Made by a program: the position numbers and the translations under genes
Notes under the pieces: generated by a model
Told to the model about the DNA's origin: nothing
What the model saw: only the letters and a program-made list of their open reading frames with translations
The model's database searches: none
Assembly: GCA_021816385.1 (NCBI GenBank)
Contig: JAKAYJ010000062.1
Location: forward strand, 1 to 7,012
DNA: 7,012 nucleotides
DNA from: Thermoplasmata archaeon
GTDB lineage: Archaea; Thermoplasmatota; Thermoplasmata; Thermoplasmatales; Thermoplasmataceae
Direction of reading: 5' to 3'
Shown here: piece by piece, positions 6,096 to 7,012 of the stretch
How the letters are laid out: each line of letters begins with the position of its first letter
How positions within the stretch are numbered: position 1 is the first letter of the stretch

Positions 6096-6137
6096 CATAT
6101 CTCAATTATTGGCACAGGCTATTATAAGAAGGATAGA

Positions 6138-6560
6138 TCATTTCAGTCTTATCATTGTTTCTGTATTCTTTATCCCTCTAATCTCCCTTATCCTGTCTAT
6201 AAATTCATTCAGTTCAATGAGGTTCCTGTACGAAACCATTATTGCCATATCCGATTTTCCAGCAACCTCGTAAACCTTCGCTGATATCCTCTTCAGTTCC
6301 TGCAATATATTGGACTTGCTGGAAGGATCGTACCTGGAAAGGATGATGGCCTCCTTCATTTCTGTTGTTTCTATGGTAAACCTGCTTATTACTTTCCTTT
6401 CCTGAAGGTTCTTTATCCTCCTTCTAACGGTACCTTCTGAAACATTAATGACAGTTGCGATAGCCTTGTTGGTAAACCTGCTGTTTATTCGAAGCAATTC
6501 AAGGATCTTTTCATCCAGAAGATCTATGTTTTTATTCTTTTTATCTGTAAAGTGTTCCAT
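6138..6560 (-). CDS. Lrp/AsnC-family transcriptional regulator
   Basis: This 140-residue DNA-binding protein has the two-part Lrp/AsnC layout. The N-terminal winged helix-turn-helix spans about 14-60 (LLDEKILELL, then TNKAIATVINVSEGTVRRRI, with recognition helix about 41-52). A RAM-type ligand-binding and oligomerisation domain spans about 67-140, with the usual glycine turn at VAGKSDMAIMVS (99-110) and the closing TETMIRLK. These proteins usually form octamers and respond to amino acids. Neither target nor effector can be read from the sequence. The start at 6560 lies 20 bp inside the end of the 94-residue gene, preceded by a weak GGGG-type Shine-Dalgarno, and no better start codon is seen before the helix-turn-helix. 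It therefore appears to be the second gene of a two-gene operon with coupled translation. Control of the amino acid permease or dehydrogenase in this window is possible but unproven. Confidence 0.92.
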   Translation of the reverse strand: MEHFTDKKNKNIDLLDEKILELLRINSRFTNKAIATVINVSEGTVRRRIKNLQERKVISRFTIETTEMKEAIILSRYDPSSKSNILQELKRISAKVYEVAGKSDMAIMVSYRNLIELNEFIDRIREIRGIKNTETMIRLK

Positions 6561-6825
6561 CCGCCCCTTTTTCCTTTGCTGGATTTTTCTTGATCAATTC
6601 CTTAGGAACCTGATTCATTCTAATAATGTTGGTTGCCTGAACCATATAAATTGGAAGCCCCGTATTTGGATCATTGCCACCTTTCATTATTGCAACGATT
6701 TCCATCTTAATCTGGATTACAGAACCATCTTCCAGCTTTACCTTTACCCATTTGGGTTCTTCTTCTATTTCAAAATTAATTATCTCCCCGTTATCTGGAA
6801 GACCTCCCTGAAACACCATAATCAT
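6541..6825 (-). CDS. Conserved-looking hypothetical protein (94 aa), first gene of the Lrp operon
   Basis: I do not recognise this family with certainty. The 94-residue product looks like a small beta-rich domain: KWVKVKLEDGSVIQIKMEIV (25-44) has the alternating pattern of two strands joined by a DG turn, and GLPIYMVQATNIIRM (56-70) supplies a further strand. A lysine-rich, probably disordered C terminus follows (78-94). It has no membrane segment, signal peptide or cysteine. The pattern resembles small beta-barrel folds, but no function follows from that. The gene overlaps the following Lrp-family gene by 20 bp, indicating co-transcription and perhaps a linked role. Two start codons are possible, at 6825 and 6819 (sequence begins MIM). 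The TATA-like box at 6841-6847 fits a leaderless mRNA starting at 6819 better than one starting at 6825. Confidence 0.82.
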   Translation of the reverse strand: MIMVFQGGLPDNGEIINFEIEEEPKWVKVKLEDGSVIQIKMEIVAIMKGGNDPNTGLPIYMVQATNIIRMNQVPKELIKKNPAKEKGADGTLYR

Positions 6826-6840
6826 GAATGTATTAAGAAT

Positions 6841-6847
6841 ATATAAA
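6841..6847 (-). promoter_or_regulatory. TATA-like box for the 94-residue/Lrp operon
   Basis: The minus strand reads TTTATAT, a near-consensus archaeal box. Its centre is about 19 bp from the ATG at 6825 and about 25 bp from the ATG at 6819. Normal spacing of about 26 bp predicts transcription start at or next to the second ATG. Confidence 0.5.
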
Positions 6848-6871
6848 TCAGATTGGCTTAATATGAAAATC

Positions 6872-6879
6872 TATTTTAT
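6872..6879 (+). promoter_or_regulatory. TATA-like box of the tRNA-Leu gene
   Basis: TATTTTAT is centred about 27 bp upstream of the first base of the tRNA and is preceded by a purine-rich GAAAATC that could act as the TFB-recognition element. It lies in the 77-bp spacer shared with the divergent promoter of the 94-residue gene. Confidence 0.55.
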
Positions 6880-6902
6880 CCATTATGAACTACGGAATTT
6901 AA

Positions 6903-6987
6903 GCGAGGGTTGCTGAGCTTGGCCAAAGGTGCTGGACTTAAGATTCAGTCGCGTAGGCGTTCGTGGGTTCAAATCCCATCCCTCGCA
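6903..6987 (+). tRNA. tRNA-Leu (anticodon UAA)
   Basis: This 85-nt class II tRNA reads UUA and UUG leucine codons. The acceptor stem is GCGAGGG (6903-6909) paired with CCCTCGC (6980-6986), with discriminator A6987. The anticodon stem CTGGA/TTCAG (6932-6936 and 6944-6948) encloses loop CTTAAGA, giving anticodon TAA at 6939-6941. A long variable arm (6949-6962) contains a CGC/GCG stem, as expected for leucine tRNAs. The T arm GTGGG-TTCAAAT-CCCAT (6963-6979) is standard with one G-U closing pair. The D stem is weak (GCT with GGT, containing G-U pairs). No intron is present, and CCA is not encoded, since the next bases are CTA. This is the only plus-strand gene in the window. Confidence 0.95.
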
Positions 6988-7012
6988 CTACTTGATCATC
7001 AGGCTGAAACCA

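Noticed and set aside
6448..6846. Plus-strand open reading frame of 132 codons
   Set aside because: It is antisense to the Lrp-family and 94-residue genes, and its Phe/Ile/Tyr-rich translation looks like the complement of charged codons rather than a real protein.
6903..7012. tRNA-associated integration site for a mobile element
   Set aside because: tRNA genes often serve as attachment sites, but no integrase, duplicated tRNA 3' end or compositional change is visible within the window. Only 25 bases follow the tRNA.
1..7012. CRISPR array, insertion sequence or defence system
   Set aside because: No regularly spaced direct repeats, transposase or terminal inverted repeats, or defence-type domains were found on either strand. 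The gene set is core metabolic and informational.

Overview
The window reads as chromosomal DNA of an archaeon, most likely a member of the Thermoplasmatales (Ferroplasma, Cuniculiplasma or Thermoplasma type). The grounds are an Alba chromatin protein, an archaeal-style tRNA-Leu without an encoded CCA, AT-rich TATA-like boxes placed so that several mRNAs would have very short or no leaders, oligo-T terminators, and a moderately AT-rich composition. The order-level assignment is inference from gene content and style, since no search could be run.

All seven protein genes lie on the minus strand; only the tRNA is on the plus strand. Reading in the direction of minus-strand transcription (high to low coordinates): a two-gene unit (6825-6138) encodes a 94-residue conserved hypothetical protein and an Lrp/AsnC-family regulator, overlapping by 20 bp. 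The alba gene (6054-5779) follows with its own promoter and Shine-Dalgarno. Next is a very compact three-gene cluster (5692-3346): a trans-isoprenyl diphosphate synthase, a single-domain ArsA/Get3-type ATPase with a C-terminal Hsp20-like domain, and a 66-residue protein of unknown function. The junctions in this cluster are 1 nt and 0 nt, so it is almost certainly one operon. After a 48-bp gap comes an ALDH7-family (antiquitin-like) aldehyde dehydrogenase (3297-1756), then oligo-T terminators and a 258-bp AT-rich spacer carrying small inverted repeats. An APC-superfamily amino acid permease (1497-22) ends in a stem-loop that overlaps its stop codon. At the far right a tRNA-Leu(UAA) gene (6903-6987) is transcribed divergently from the 94-residue gene.

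Functionally, the right half is housekeeping (chromatin, regulation, translation). The central operon joins isoprenoid chain synthesis for membrane lipids or quinones to a probable membrane-protein-targeting or chaperone ATPase and a small companion. The left part pairs an amino acid transporter with a dehydrogenase that, judging by its substrate-anchoring residues, oxidises L-2-aminoadipate 6-semialdehyde, a lysine-catabolism intermediate. The most interesting points are the Get3d-like ATPase/66-residue pair tied to an isoprenoid synthase, and the small chain-length-determining residue in that synthase, which argues for a long-chain product. No mobile element, CRISPR array or defence system is visible.
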